Shown here: positions 35,321 to 43,548 of the stretch, piece after piece
Layout: each line of letters opens with the position of its first letter
How positions within the stretch are numbered: the first letter of the stretch is position 1
Origin: Rhyzopertha dominica
Lineage: Eukaryota; Arthropoda; Insecta; Coleoptera; Bostrichidae
DNA: 64,000 nt
NCBI GenBank assembly: GCA_025024175.1
Contig: QCXZ01000137.1
Coordinates: forward strand, 65,906,680-65,970,679
Direction of reading: 5' to 3'
Notes under the pieces: model-generated
What the model saw: only the letters and a program-made list of their open reading frames with translations
The model's database searches: none
Told to the model about the DNA's origin: nothing
Made by a program: the position numbers and the translations under genes

Positions 35321-36004
35321 TTAAATTTTTTTGAGATGTAGTCTGATCGTTATCAACTCTTTATTGAAATTGATAAATTTACCATCTTGGTCGGTGATTT
35401 TAAGCTGAATTTCGTTAATATAATGTGTGTTTATTGGTAAGTATATGACGTTGGAGGGGTTTTCAATGATTTTTTCGCCGGGCAGCACATTAGGGTAAAA
35501 CATATGCAAGACATGTACAGGCTTGTTGTTGTTATAAGAGTTTGTAACCAAATTACACTCAATGTTAATTGAATTAACGCTGGTTATGTTAATTGGGAAG
35601 TTTGAAATATGTCGCTTGTTTGCAGATAATTTCACTGATGAGAATCCTAATAACGATCCAATACTGTTAGGTATCGAAAAATCAATATCTTGATCACATT
35701 TTACTTCTGCATGTAATGTATTTAGATTCAGTCTGAGAGTAAATACAAACGTTGTTGTCTTTGACGAATGCTCGTTTACAGCTCTTTCTATATCGTTAAC
35801 TTCATAGGAACCGGTGGGAATAGTAAACAGTTCTTTTCCAATACGAATTTTGTTATTCTCACTACTCACATTTGGAATTGTATAATAACTCAGAAAATCG
35901 ATTAAACCCAAAACATAGTTTTCACCAGAACCTAGTATTATGGGCGGTTGAATGTTTGTTGAAAGAAGAGTTTCTCTTCCAGACAATGTAAAAATGTATG
36001 ACAT
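35321..36004 (-). CDS. Penton-like minor capsid protein, single jelly-roll
   Basis: I choose the ATG at 36004 (MSYIFTLSGRE, 227 residues); the seven codons upstream have only a TTG. It matches the Polinton minor capsid (penton base) pattern. The N-terminal half includes LGLIDFLSYYTIPNVS and the downstream ELFTIPTGSYEVNDIERAV, and the C-terminus is NEIQLKITDQDGKFINF followed by EELITIRLHL-type strands. Penton proteins form the pentamers at capsid vertices. It sits 2 bp upstream of the 56-residue gene on the same strand, consistent with a shared late transcript. Confidence 0.85.
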   Translation of the reverse strand: MSYIFTLSGRETLLSTNIQPPIILGSGENYVLGLIDFLSYYTIPNVSSENNKIRIGKELFTIPTGSYEVNDIERAVNEHSSKTTTFVFTLRLNLNTLHAEVKCDQDIDFSIPNSIGSLLGFSSVKLSANKRHISNFPINITSVNSINIECNLVTNSYNNNKPVHVLHMFYPNVLPGEKIIENPSNVIYLPINTHYINEIQLKITDQDGKFINFNKELITIRLHLKKI

Positions 36005-36087
36005 TTTTGTATTATAAAACAGCAAGAACGAATTACACTATACAGATATGTTTCATAAATAAGACAAAAAATCGGAAGTATTGCTAT

Positions 36088-36594
36088 TTATTTAAATTTA
36101 TCATCACGTTTACAATATAAATACCAACATTTAAGATAATTTACATTTTCTAATGCGCATGTCAATTTGTTATTTAAATGCTGACCGCAATGAAAAGATC
36201 TAAATATATTCTTGAGAGTTCCTAAGTTTGGGCAGCCTTCTTCAGTCAGATCGATAACGGTGTTGTTTAAAAAATTGGAAAGCCATAGTTTCTTCCTGAT
36301 TCCTTTTACGGCAACCACCTCTTCCGATCCAACAAGTTCTTTTAAAAAGTCCTTGATTTCTTCATAGTATAAAAAGTTACCATTTTTTGAAGTTCCTTCC
36401 CAGTGTAAACCGTGCAGATTATCCGTTGTCCATTTTATATGTCTTTGGACTTGAGAGTTGTAGTAAAAAGAAGTTGTAGGTAATTTTACCAAGCGATGTG
36501 TCCAACAGTCACGATCCAGATGCATAAGAGCAATCTCCTTGCAGAGAAAAGGTTCCTCTTTGTATTGGAAACCCTGTATATCGATGATTATCAT
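36088..36594 (-). CDS. Uncharacterised protein of Polintons, possible nuclease fold
   Basis: 168 residues from an ATG. It opens IIIDIQGFQYKEEPFLCKEI, then has a DNLHGLHWEG block, VAVKGIRKKLWL, TVIDLTEEGCPNL and a final TCALENVNYLKCWYLY. The order D-x-Q/E, HG, D, C/H...N loosely echoes DEDD-type exonuclease-like proteins found in many insect mobile elements, but the second acidic residue is Gln here, so catalysis is doubtful. Length and block order agree with a protein I have seen repeatedly beside insect Polinton genes. Function not established. It lies between the penton and protease genes on the same strand. Confidence 0.6.
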   Translation of the reverse strand: MIIIDIQGFQYKEEPFLCKEIALMHLDRDCWTHRLVKLPTTSFYYNSQVQRHIKWTTDNLHGLHWEGTSKNGNFLYYEEIKDFLKELVGSEEVVAVKGIRKKLWLSNFLNNTVIDLTEEGCPNLGTLKNIFRSFHCGQHLNNKLTCALENVNYLKCWYLYCKRDDKFK

Positions 36595-36701
36595 TTTTGC
36601 TGTCTGTAGAACGTTTTAACCGAGTTAACACACGCGCGCACACAAGAGCTATGGCAAAGCGTGATCGTGATGCTTATATACATAGATTTTGATGACGTAC
36701 G

Positions 36702-37082
36702 TTACAGGTTTTTTGATAAGAACATTAAACATAAATGACCACAGTTAAAAGAATTATAATTTTGATACTTGTCATAGTTATAATATACTTTTACGCAACC
36801 GTTTGAATTAAAATATTTAGAAACCTCTACAGGAGGTTTTAGGTTTCCAAAACTATCGAAATATGTGATGTTGTCTCCTTTTTTAAAGTAACTAACCCAG
36901 TGACTGCCGGGTTCGTTGTGTTTTTGTAGGTTTATTATACCGCTTTCCTTATTTCTAATTTTTTGGGGTAATGCATCTCTCATAAATATTCCTCTAAAAA
37001 AAGGTATTTGTAACAATTTAACAAATTTTAGCAAGTCATAGTTTGTTAGCGGTCGATTAGGTAGCCTTCTGATTACTTTCAA
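36702..37082 (-). CDS. Adenain-like maturation cysteine protease
   Basis: The frame has an IPFFRGIFMRDALP segment, then GSHWVSYF (catalytic His), TYFDSFG (acidic partner) and FNCGHLCLMFL (nucleophilic Cys). This is the arrangement of adenovirus protease and its Polinton homologues (C5/Ulp1-like fold). Such proteases cut capsid and core precursors during maturation. The 126-residue frame given here begins at a TTG (37082). There is no ATG before Met 34 (MRDALP), although conserved sequence starts about 20 residues earlier. A non-AUG start, a small upstream exon or use of Met 34 are possible. It overlaps the end of the core-protein gene by four bases. Confidence 0.85.
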   Translation of the reverse strand: MKVIRRLPNRPLTNYDLLKFVKLLQIPFFRGIFMRDALPQKIRNKESGIINLQKHNEPGSHWVSYFKKGDNITYFDSFGNLKPPVEVSKYFNSNGCVKVYYNYDKYQNYNSFNCGHLCLMFLSKNL

Positions 37083-37561
37083 CGCGAAAATCTTTTTCTT
37101 CCTGGGCTTTTGGGAAAAAACAGTCCTAAACCTGTTCTGTGTGGACGCAGAAAAGCCCCCTTCCCACCAATCAATTTTGTTTCAATAACTTGGTTGTGTC
37201 TTTTCGACTCCTGGAGCTGCTTTTTAGCTTCAGCAGCAGAATTTACTGCTTTAGCAACTTGTGAGGCTCCGCTTGCAATCGCACCTAGGGCGCTCAAACC
37301 TGCGAATAGGGGGATGAGAGGAAGGAATCCACCCGTTTTAGGAATTTTTATAACACGAGGTGTTGCTCTTATTTTAGGTTTAAGAGTCTTTGCAGCTTTT
37401 AAAGCAACAGATATAGCACCTTCTAACGTAGAGGGCTTGCTCTTCTTTAAACTTTCTCTAATTTTAACCATTGCTTTGTTGAAGGAAATCTTGCGACCGT
37501 TTTTATTTTTTATTTGTTTACTTCTTTTTTTATTCTTTACTTTCCGATGTTTTCTAGTCAT
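37079..37561 (-). CDS. Virion core protein, adenovirus pX-like
   Basis: 160 residues from an ATG. The first 40 residues are strongly basic (lysine-rich, suited to DNA binding). The middle has PRVIKIPKTGGFLPLIPLF followed by a small-residue, Ala/Gly-rich membrane-active-looking helix (about 84-106), and the C-terminus is basic (RPHRTGLGLFFPKSPGRKRF). This layout is that of the pX-like core proteins described in adintoviruses. LIGGK at 130-134 fits the adenain recognition pattern (M/I/L)-x-G-G|x, so the neighbouring protease probably processes it. DNA condensation in the particle is inferred from the family. Confidence 0.75.
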   Translation of the reverse strand: MTRKHRKVKNKKRSKQIKNKNGRKISFNKAMVKIRESLKKSKPSTLEGAISVALKAAKTLKPKIRATPRVIKIPKTGGFLPLIPLFAGLSALGAIASGASQVAKAVNSAAEAKKQLQESKRHNQVIETKLIGGKGAFLRPHRTGLGLFFPKSPGRKRFSR

Positions 37562-37619
37562 GATGTTTGCACCCCGAATACTCTATGAAAACTAATCGAC
37601 TTAGAATGAGCTGTTTACT

Positions 37620-38622
37620 TTATAGTTTTACTCTTTTAACGTTTTCATCCCAATCATTATCATCATCATCAAATTTACGTTTCTGTGTGCTAATTTTAAA
37701 TTTTTTATTGGAGGTAACTTCATCACCATCGCTGTTCTGTCGTTTGAGACTAAAAGTTGCAGGGGAACTAACCATGTTCTCATTCTCATTATTTTGAGTG
37801 TATAAATTCAAATTTGTTTTAGGATAATATTTTTTCCTGCGTTTTCGTGGTAAATCCATATCCCCCTCATCACCTTCATGTTTGATATTATACTTTTTTC
37901 TTTTACGATTACCGGTTAAGTTATCATTGTCAGTATTAATATCATCTTCCCAATTCATTTTTTCTTCGCCTGCTTTATTTCTCTTGGCGGTGTTGTTTCG
38001 CCGCTTTTTAGGTTTTGTTGTTGTTTGTTTAACATTTTTTTTGTTTAATATATTAATACAATCATTTACTTCTTTGACAGTTTTTTCTGAAGAAATTTTT
38101 ATTCTCTCCAGTAATTTGACACATGTATTAATGATTTCTAAGTAGTCTTTTGATAGACCCATACCTAATTTTACTTTCGCTTTCATCGCGTTACCCACAG
38201 CAAAAGCCATTAGTCTTTCTTGTAGGGAAGCGTCTTTGGAAATGGTTCTTTCCATTGCACGTTTAGCTAGTCTTTCATCAGCCACATGACGTAGCTTGGT
38301 ATTTTTTTCTTGTGAATAACTTATATCATGTTCACGACATGCTTCATCCAACGGGTTAATACCAACATCCCCTCGAGCTAATCTTTTCTCAAGCTTTGTA
38401 CCTGGGGTGTTATATACATTAGTGTGATAAATGTGAAAGGTGTTGTTAAAACAGCTTACCTGGTCCACAGAAGTTGTAGCCAGGTAAATGCATTTCCCAA
38501 GGTAACTTATTAATTATGCTATTTAGTAAACCACTACCTGTGTGATAGTACAACATAACACCTGATGTTAAAGCAGTCAAGACCAAATAATATCTAATTA
38601 TAAAGCTACCTTTCACAACCAT
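37620..38622 (-). CDS. Phospholipase A2-domain virion protein, two exons
   Basis: Exon 1 is 38622-38460 (ATG at 38622) and exon 2 is 38401-37620, with an intron at 38402-38459 (GTAAGC...CCCCAG, 58 bp). The split codon falls inside the calcium-binding loop GYNFCGPG, and exon 2 supplies the catalytic CREHDISYS. The whole is 314 residues: a hydrophobic N-terminal segment, the PLA2 core resembling that of parvovirus VP1 and adintoviruses, a helical middle, then a long acidic/basic tail with several Lys-Arg clusters that look like nuclear localisation signals. The parvovirus enzyme breaches endosomal membranes during entry; the same role here is inferred. The gene is divergent from the ATPase gene. 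Confidence 0.85.
38402..38459 (-). other. 58-bp spliceosomal intron in the PLA2 gene
   Basis: Donor CAG|GTAAGC and acceptor CCCCAG|G on the minus strand. Removal restores one frame across the enzyme's calcium loop. Confidence 0.85.
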
Positions 38623-38660
38623 TTTATAATCATTTGAACGAGTATATTGAAACAATAAGC
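38623..38660. promoter_or_regulatory. 38-bp divergent gap between PLA2 and ATPase genes
   Basis: The two ATGs face away from each other with only 38 bp between them. Promoter elements must overlap coding sequence or lie within the neighbouring genes. No TATA box is evident in the gap. Confidence 0.5.
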
Positions 38661-39356
38661 ATGCTCAGAAAAATAAAAGTTATTAAACACAAAGTATCTT
38701 TGGAGGTGGAAAATAATGATTTAAAAAAACGTGAAACAAGTAAACATGGTATTTTATTTCCTTCAACCGTTAGATGTATAATTACAGGACCCAGCGGTGC
38801 TGGAAAAACTAACGTAATGATAAGTCTAATTGAACATGAAAATGGGTTAAAATTTGAAAATATTTACCTATATTCACGATCTTTATCCCAACCAAAATAC
38901 ATATATCTTGAACATCTTCTGAAACCAATAAAAGGTATTCATTATTTTGCTTACAATGCGGGGGAAAACATATTGGACCCCTCAAAAGCAAGAAAAAATT
39001 CGATTTTTATTTTTGATGATGTTGCGTGTGATAATCAGGATATTATTAGAGAGTATTTCAGTCGGGGAAGACATAACAACATAGATTCATTTTATCTTTG
39101 TCAAACTTATGCAAAAATTCCTAAACATTTGATTAGGGATAATGCAAACGTTGTGGTTTTGTTTAAGCAAGATGATACCAATTTAAAACATGTATATCAA
39201 GATCACGTTGGTACCGACATGGCTTTTGATGAATTCAAACAAATTTGTTTTCACTGTTGGAAGATTCCGTTTCAGTTTTTATCAATATTCACAGAAAGCG
39301 ATTTAAATCGCGGTCGTTATAGGAAAAATTTTGATTATTTTATATGTTTTGAGTAA
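38661..39356 (+). CDS. FtsK/HerA-type (A32-like) genome-packaging ATPase
   Basis: 231 residues from the ATG at 38661; nine more codons upstream are open only from a TTG and would enter the divergent PLA2 gene's leader. Walker A is GPSGAGKTN and Walker B is IFIFDDV, with a downstream FYLCQTYAKIP sensor-like block. These features define the packaging ATPases of Polintons, poxviruses (A32) and related viruses, which drive DNA into preformed capsids. The family assignment is firm. Confidence 0.93.
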   Translation: MLRKIKVIKHKVSLEVENNDLKKRETSKHGILFPSTVRCIITGPSGAGKTNVMISLIEHENGLKFENIYLYSRSLSQPKYIYLEHLLKPIKGIHYFAYNAGENILDPSKARKNSIFIFDDVACDNQDIIREYFSRGRHNNIDSFYLCQTYAKIPKHLIRDNANVVVLFKQDDTNLKHVYQDHVGTDMAFDEFKQICFHCWKIPFQFLSIFTESDLNRGRYRKNFDYFICFE

Positions 39357-39563
39357 CAAACAAGTTTTCCATTTATTGATAACATTTAATCCTTTTATCA
39401 ACCCGGCGATTGATGTTTGCTGAATAATGATAAAACTTTGTTATTCGTTACTTATCTATTCTCCGAAAGCAGTTTATCATGTATGTTGTTCTTATAAACA
39501 GTTTTCAATTGGTTTGCAATAATTTATCTGTTTGTCTAATAATTTAACACATTTTTATAAAAC

Positions 39564-40136
39564 ATGTTTGCTATAAAACCGTTGAAATCGGTGCATCAGT
39601 TGCTTTACATTGAGCGTATCAACAAAAGTGTGAACAAGAAAGAAATGGATGTGCCCTGCACTTTGATTTTCCAATCGACTGATGAGGTGCAGTTACCTAC
39701 CGACATGCTGTTTGTCGTTACAAAGGAGCTCTTGAAGTTCAAACAACAAGAGGCAAGAATGTCCGGTAAGAAGGTGGTTATTAAACTGGGTTATTCACCA
39801 AGGGGAGCACGGTTGGTGGATTTGTTTGGAAACATGCCTATAAAATACGTAAGAACAAACCTACGGGACCAGAACGAGTTGGATCTGTTTGAAGCTGCTA
39901 TTCGGCGGTTTCAGATAAATATGGTTGCTCTACCCATTGAACAAAGTTCGCAGGGAGAAGAACCCGAGGAAGTCATCAGTCTCGATGATGAGGATGAAGA
40001 TACTCAGGATTTACCTGCACCGACAGCTAAAAACAAACGATCTGCACCAAGAACGACAACTACAAACACCTCTTTAAAGAGGATGAAAACATCTGGAGGA
40101 GACCATTCTCCTGAAGATGCTTCTCAGCTGGGATAA
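39564..40136 (+). CDS. Unknown protein with SUMO-interaction-like motif
   Basis: 190 residues from an ATG about 200 bp after the ATPase gene. Residues 1-125 look folded, with alternating strands and helices (VVIKLGYSPRGARLVDLF). After about 130 the chain is disordered: EEVISLDDEDED is a textbook hydrophobic-then-acidic SUMO-interaction motif, followed by KNKRSAPR and SLKRMKTSGG, which look like nuclear localisation signals. I recognise no family. A nuclear role in host-factor interaction is suggested by the tail only. The gene ends head-on to the integrase gene 91 bp away. Confidence 0.7.
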   Translation: MFAIKPLKSVHQLLYIERINKSVNKKEMDVPCTLIFQSTDEVQLPTDMLFVVTKELLKFKQQEARMSGKKVVIKLGYSPRGARLVDLFGNMPIKYVRTNLRDQNELDLFEAAIRRFQINMVALPIEQSSQGEEPEEVISLDDEDEDTQDLPAPTAKNKRSAPRTTTTNTSLKRMKTSGGDHSPEDASQLG

Positions 40137-40227
40137 TGGTCTTATGTAAATAAAACACATACAATATTTTATAAAAAAAAAACATTTATTGTAAACTATA
40201 ATGTTTATTAGAATAAAAATATTGTTC

Positions 40228-41148
40228 TTAAAGTATATTGTCTTTATTTATCCACGAATTATGTTTATTGTTAAATCCTAACCACTTAACAAGCACTTGG
40301 TTTCGTCTTCGTTTCAATACCTTTTCTACGAGAAACACATCCGGATATTTTACTTTTTGCAGTTGCTCTTGATAAAAACATCCAAGAATATCTTTACCAT
40401 TTTCGTCCTTCAGTAAATATGTAGTTGGGTTTGTTAATTTAACTTTTCGTATAGTAAAAACCTCTGTTGACCAGTTGGGTAAATATTTTTTATCAAAAAT
40501 TCCTCGCACTTTTGAAATACGAACATGATCACCCGCATGAAACTTGGGTGTAATATTAGTAATTTTAATCTTGTTGTATACCGTTTCAAGAAGTCTGGAC
40601 TCATCCTTTTTAGAGACATCATCAGGTTTCATATGTATTGTTCTATGGATTGTATTGTTATATTTATTTACAATTTTTGGTAACAAATCCAACCACTTAT
40701 AATTGCCCTGCAAGCTAAATTCTTTCCACATAAAATTTTTTAGGGTTCTATTTACCCGCTCGACAATAGACGCTTTTTTTTCGCTGTACGCCGAATAATG
40801 GTTTACGTTATACTTTTTAATCAAATTACGAAAGCTTGCATTATAAAACTCTGTCCCCATATCGGTCTGAAGGTTTACAGGTTTTTGTATTTTAAAAACT
40901 TTTTCCATTGCTTTGCTCACTTCTACACCGGTTTTGTGTTTTATAGGAAATGCCCACACAAATTTAGAAAAACAATTAATTACAACTAATATGTACTTAT
41001 AACCTCCATTAACTTTGGAATAAGGGAGCATTTCTACCAGATCTGCTTGAAACAGATCATTTAATGATTTTAGTATAACAGCACGTCTTTTAAAATTAAC
41101 TCGAGCTGGTTTGTGTATTTCTTCTACAACCTGTCTTTTCATATCCAT
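40228..41148 (-). CDS. Polinton integrase (DDE) with C-terminal chromodomain
   Basis: 306 residues from an ATG that directly follows an in-frame stop. The rve catalytic core has Asp 36 (FQADLVEM), Asp 96 (QTDMGTEF) and Glu 130 (ASIVERVNRTLK), the retroviral/Polinton triad. An SH3-like part (about 205-255) follows, and residues about 270-306 (VFLVEKVLKRRR ... VKWLGF ... SWINKDNIL) form a chromodomain, which in related elements binds modified histones and biases insertion. The N-terminal HHCC zinc domain of retroviral integrases is not seen. It inserts the linear element DNA into the host genome. The upstream gene on the same strand ends 17 bp before. Confidence 0.95.
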   Translation of the reverse strand: MDMKRQVVEEIHKPARVNFKRRAVILKSLNDLFQADLVEMLPYSKVNGGYKYILVVINCFSKFVWAFPIKHKTGVEVSKAMEKVFKIQKPVNLQTDMGTEFYNASFRNLIKKYNVNHYSAYSEKKASIVERVNRTLKNFMWKEFSLQGNYKWLDLLPKIVNKYNNTIHRTIHMKPDDVSKKDESRLLETVYNKIKITNITPKFHAGDHVRISKVRGIFDKKYLPNWSTEVFTIRKVKLTNPTTYLLKDENGKDILGCFYQEQLQKVKYPDVFLVEKVLKRRRNQVLVKWLGFNNKHNSWINKDNIL

Positions 41149-41165
41149 TTTTAAGTTTTAATCGA

Positions 41166-42131
41166 TTATTCTATAATTTTTGCTTCTTTTAGTTCCTCTA
41201 TAATTGAGATTATTTCGTTTGTATGACCCGTGTGTCCAGCGTTTTGAGATGATAGTAGTAATCGCAAGCGCTCTACAAGCTCGTTTGGATCATCCCAGTA
41301 GATATAGTCCGTTTTATTTGTGTTTGATTCCATAAATATTCCCTTACCCGTTGTCTTTGATACTGCTATTGGTGCTATGACATGTTTGTACTTGTCTAAA
41401 TTACAGCCACTAATTTGCTCGTTGGGTTTATAGCGGCGTCTGGCTGCGTTTGTTTTTAAAACAATTTGTCTATAAGTTTCTTTATCCTTTTGTGTGTAAT
41501 TTTGAGGATATTTTTTAAATAGCAATTCATATAGCCCAGGAGTACCTTTGTATCTTCTATTTTTTATTATTATATCAGATCCATCAATTTCCATTCGTGA
41601 ATCACCAATAAAAAGCTTTTCACCGTTTTTTGTTGTTCTTACACCATACTTTTGATCAAATTCACGTTGTTTTTCAGTATTTAACAAATCTGAAATATAC
41701 TTTTTGGGTAGAGAACCATATTGATCTCTATTATCATTATCATCCGTATCTGTATCAGATGTTGTTGAAATGGTGTGTAATAAAGAGCGTTTTTCATCGC
41801 TAAGTTCTTCCACTAAATCATTTTCATTATCATTGTCATCACCATAATCGTTATAATCTTCATTTTCCCAATCCACTTCTTCAGCTGAGGGTGTTAATTC
41901 CTCCTGTTTTACAAGCTTTTTCTCATGTGATTTATCAATCGGTGAAATCGGTTGGTAAGTAACATTTTTTGTATCAATCTTATTCTCAATATTTTGTAGG
42001 TGTTTTGTTATGGGTGAGAAAATTTCTTGCTGAACCATGTGACCATGTTTAAGCATTTCTAGCTTATTTTTTATATTTCGTCTTTTAATGACGAGTCTTC
42101 TTTTTATATTTCTTTCTTTTAAATTTGTCAT
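41166..42131 (-). CDS. DUF8207-like Polinton protein
   Basis: 321 residues from an ATG. The N-terminal 60 residues are basic and helical. Residues 75-140 are very acidic (DYNDYGDDNDNENDLVEE), and the C-terminal half contains IGDSRMEIDGSDIIIKNRRY, GTPGLYELLFKKYPQNYT, NAARRRYKPNEQI and DYIYWDDPNELVERLRLLL. From memory, these blocks are characteristic of a DUF8207-type protein that recurs in insect Polintons and is often found beside the integrase. No biochemical role is known to me. Its leader faces the divergent 42215 gene across the ACAGACAG-repeat region. Confidence 0.75.
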   Translation of the reverse strand: MTNLKERNIKRRLVIKRRNIKNKLEMLKHGHMVQQEIFSPITKHLQNIENKIDTKNVTYQPISPIDKSHEKKLVKQEELTPSAEEVDWENEDYNDYGDDNDNENDLVEELSDEKRSLLHTISTTSDTDTDDNDNRDQYGSLPKKYISDLLNTEKQREFDQKYGVRTTKNGEKLFIGDSRMEIDGSDIIIKNRRYKGTPGLYELLFKKYPQNYTQKDKETYRQIVLKTNAARRRYKPNEQISGCNLDKYKHVIAPIAVSKTTGKGIFMESNTNKTDYIYWDDPNELVERLRLLLSSQNAGHTGHTNEIISIIEELKEAKIIE

Positions 42132-42214
42132 AACAGTAAAAACAGACAGCTTTTACATGTAAACAGACAGCTGGCTATATGTAAACAGACAGTAAACAGA
42201 CAGGTCTGTCTGTT
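42132..42214. promoter_or_regulatory. Divergent leader with ACAGACAG repeats and palindrome
   Basis: ACAGACAG occurs four times in this 83-bp gap, three of them as TAAACAGACAG. The last copy forms a palindrome with 9-bp arms (42195-42203 and 42206-42214, AACAGACAG and CTGTCTGTT) around a GT centre, ending directly at an ATG. A shared operator or replication signal is possible. Confidence 0.5.
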
Positions 42215-42838
42215 ATGTTGGTTTATTCAGCACTTAAATATGCTTCATGTGCGTCTGCGCTAATATATTGCATATTTCTCGCTTCTAATTATGTTAATCA
42301 GTCACTATTCGTTATTCCTTTTGATAAGATCAGTATGGAACAACATAAAAATTGTATAAGTGAACTATTAAGCAAAATTAATCATTATTTAAATGCCGAT
42401 AATGAACAATCGATGCAAATAACTGTGTTTTCAAGTACGTTACATAAACTAGTTTTACTAGAGCTGAAAAAACATTGCCGTTATCTGAAAGAATGTGAGA
42501 ATGCTGAAATAACTGTGGTTTACAACAAAATATTTGGAGATCACTTGACAACGTGCCCGTGGTCCAATCCTAAATGTACAGTAGGTCCAGATACCTGTTA
42601 TTGCTACAAAGTGATGACACGAATAAAAGCATGTAACGAACTACTTAACGATTTGGATGTGATGAGATTGTCTGATACCGGAGGAAAAAAGACTCAACAG
42701 GGTGATGACGGTGATGAAGAGGAAAGTGTTATAAGCGAAACTCAAACCACAACAAAATGCGTTTTATGTTTTTGTCAATATTATATAACAAACAATGTTC
42801 AAAGGATGTTAAATTCTATGAGAAATTTGTTTAAATAA
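42215..42838 (+). CDS. Unknown protein with Cys-rich centre
   Basis: 207 residues if the first ATG (42215) is used. An internal ATG at 42335 gives 167 residues and leaves room for a leader, so the start is uncertain. The longer form begins with a hydrophobic stretch of about 35 residues. A central CPWSNPKCTVGPDTCYCYK block could bind metal or form disulphides, an acidic patch (GDDGDEEES) follows, and CVLCFCQYY lies near the end. No family is recognised. It ends 14 bp from the head-on kinase gene. Confidence 0.6.
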   Translation: MLVYSALKYASCASALIYCIFLASNYVNQSLFVIPFDKISMEQHKNCISELLSKINHYLNADNEQSMQITVFSSTLHKLVLLELKKHCRYLKECENAEITVVYNKIFGDHLTTCPWSNPKCTVGPDTCYCYKVMTRIKACNELLNDLDVMRLSDTGGKKTQQGDDGDEEESVISETQTTTKCVLCFCQYYITNNVQRMLNSMRNLFK

Positions 42839-42852
42839 AACAATAATTTACA

Positions 42853-43548
42853 TTAATTATTTTTATTTGTTACAGCCTTTTGCATACATTCAAACTCTAT
42901 CTCTACAAATTTTTGTAATTTATTAGGTTTACATACATATTCTTCATATTTTTTTTTAAGAACAACAGTATTCCATATTATGTAAAATGTTTTATTTAAA
43001 TCCTCCTTCTGTGTAATGGTTATTGCCGGTATTGCAGTATTCAAACACACCATACCAAAAACTACATTTTGGGCATGAACATATTCTAGAGATAAATTGT
43101 CTATCTTGTTGTTCCGTATTTTCATCATCTCGAGTGTTAGCGTTGGATTACCACTGAGCAAAATAAACGATTTGTGATCAAAAAAACTCTTACTTGTAAT
43201 ACAGATATCCTTCACTTTTTCATCTATTACATTGATGCTGTTAATACTTCCATCCAGCAAATCAAACACCAAACCATAAAACATTGTTGTTATAGGCATC
43301 CTATCGAAGACCAGACAGCGTAACGTTTCAGCATGTAACAATTTAAAAAATCTTTCCATTGCAAAAATCATATACAGCTGCGATGTAAACTTATCGGTGA
43401 TTTTCTGTTGAATTAAATTCGCTTTCAAATCTTCAGCATAATCCGAATATGTTACTTTAAATAATAGATAATGCTTTGCAAGCGATCTTAGTGTTGTAGT
43501 TTTTCCACAACATGCAACCCCATCCAGAAAGACAACGGCACCTTTCAT
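42853..43548 (-). CDS. Deoxynucleoside/thymidylate kinase-like P-loop protein
   Basis: 231 residues from an ATG. A P-loop GVACCGKTT lies at 10-18 immediately after the first strand (VVFLDG), as in thymidylate and deoxynucleoside kinases. FDRMPITTMFYGL (about 101-113) fits the DR-x motif that holds the substrate base, and FILLSGNPTLTLEMMKIRN (about 128-146) matches the strand and lid-helix region. It probably phosphorylates deoxynucleosides or dTMP for DNA synthesis; the exact substrate cannot be told. It resembles kinases of large insect DNA viruses in style. This gene is not part of the usual Polinton core. Confidence 0.7.
   Translation of the reverse strand: MKGAVVFLDGVACCGKTTTLRSLAKHYLLFKVTYSDYAEDLKANLIQQKITDKFTSQLYMIFAMERFFKLLHAETLRCLVFDRMPITTMFYGLVFDLLDGSINSINVIDEKVKDICITSKSFFDHKSFILLSGNPTLTLEMMKIRNNKIDNLSLEYVHAQNVVFGMVCLNTAIPAITITQKEDLNKTFYIIWNTVVLKKKYEEYVCKPNKLQKFVEIEFECMQKAVTNKNN

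Noticed and set aside
37110..37595. 161-codon plus-strand frame opposite the core-protein gene
   Set aside because: It is the antisense of the pX-like gene; its hydrophobic, Leu/Phe-rich composition is what antisense of a Lys/Ala-rich protein gives.
37567..38145. Plus-strand hydrophobic frames opposite the PLA2 tail
   Set aside because: They are shadows of the Lys- and Asp-rich disordered tail on the minus strand.
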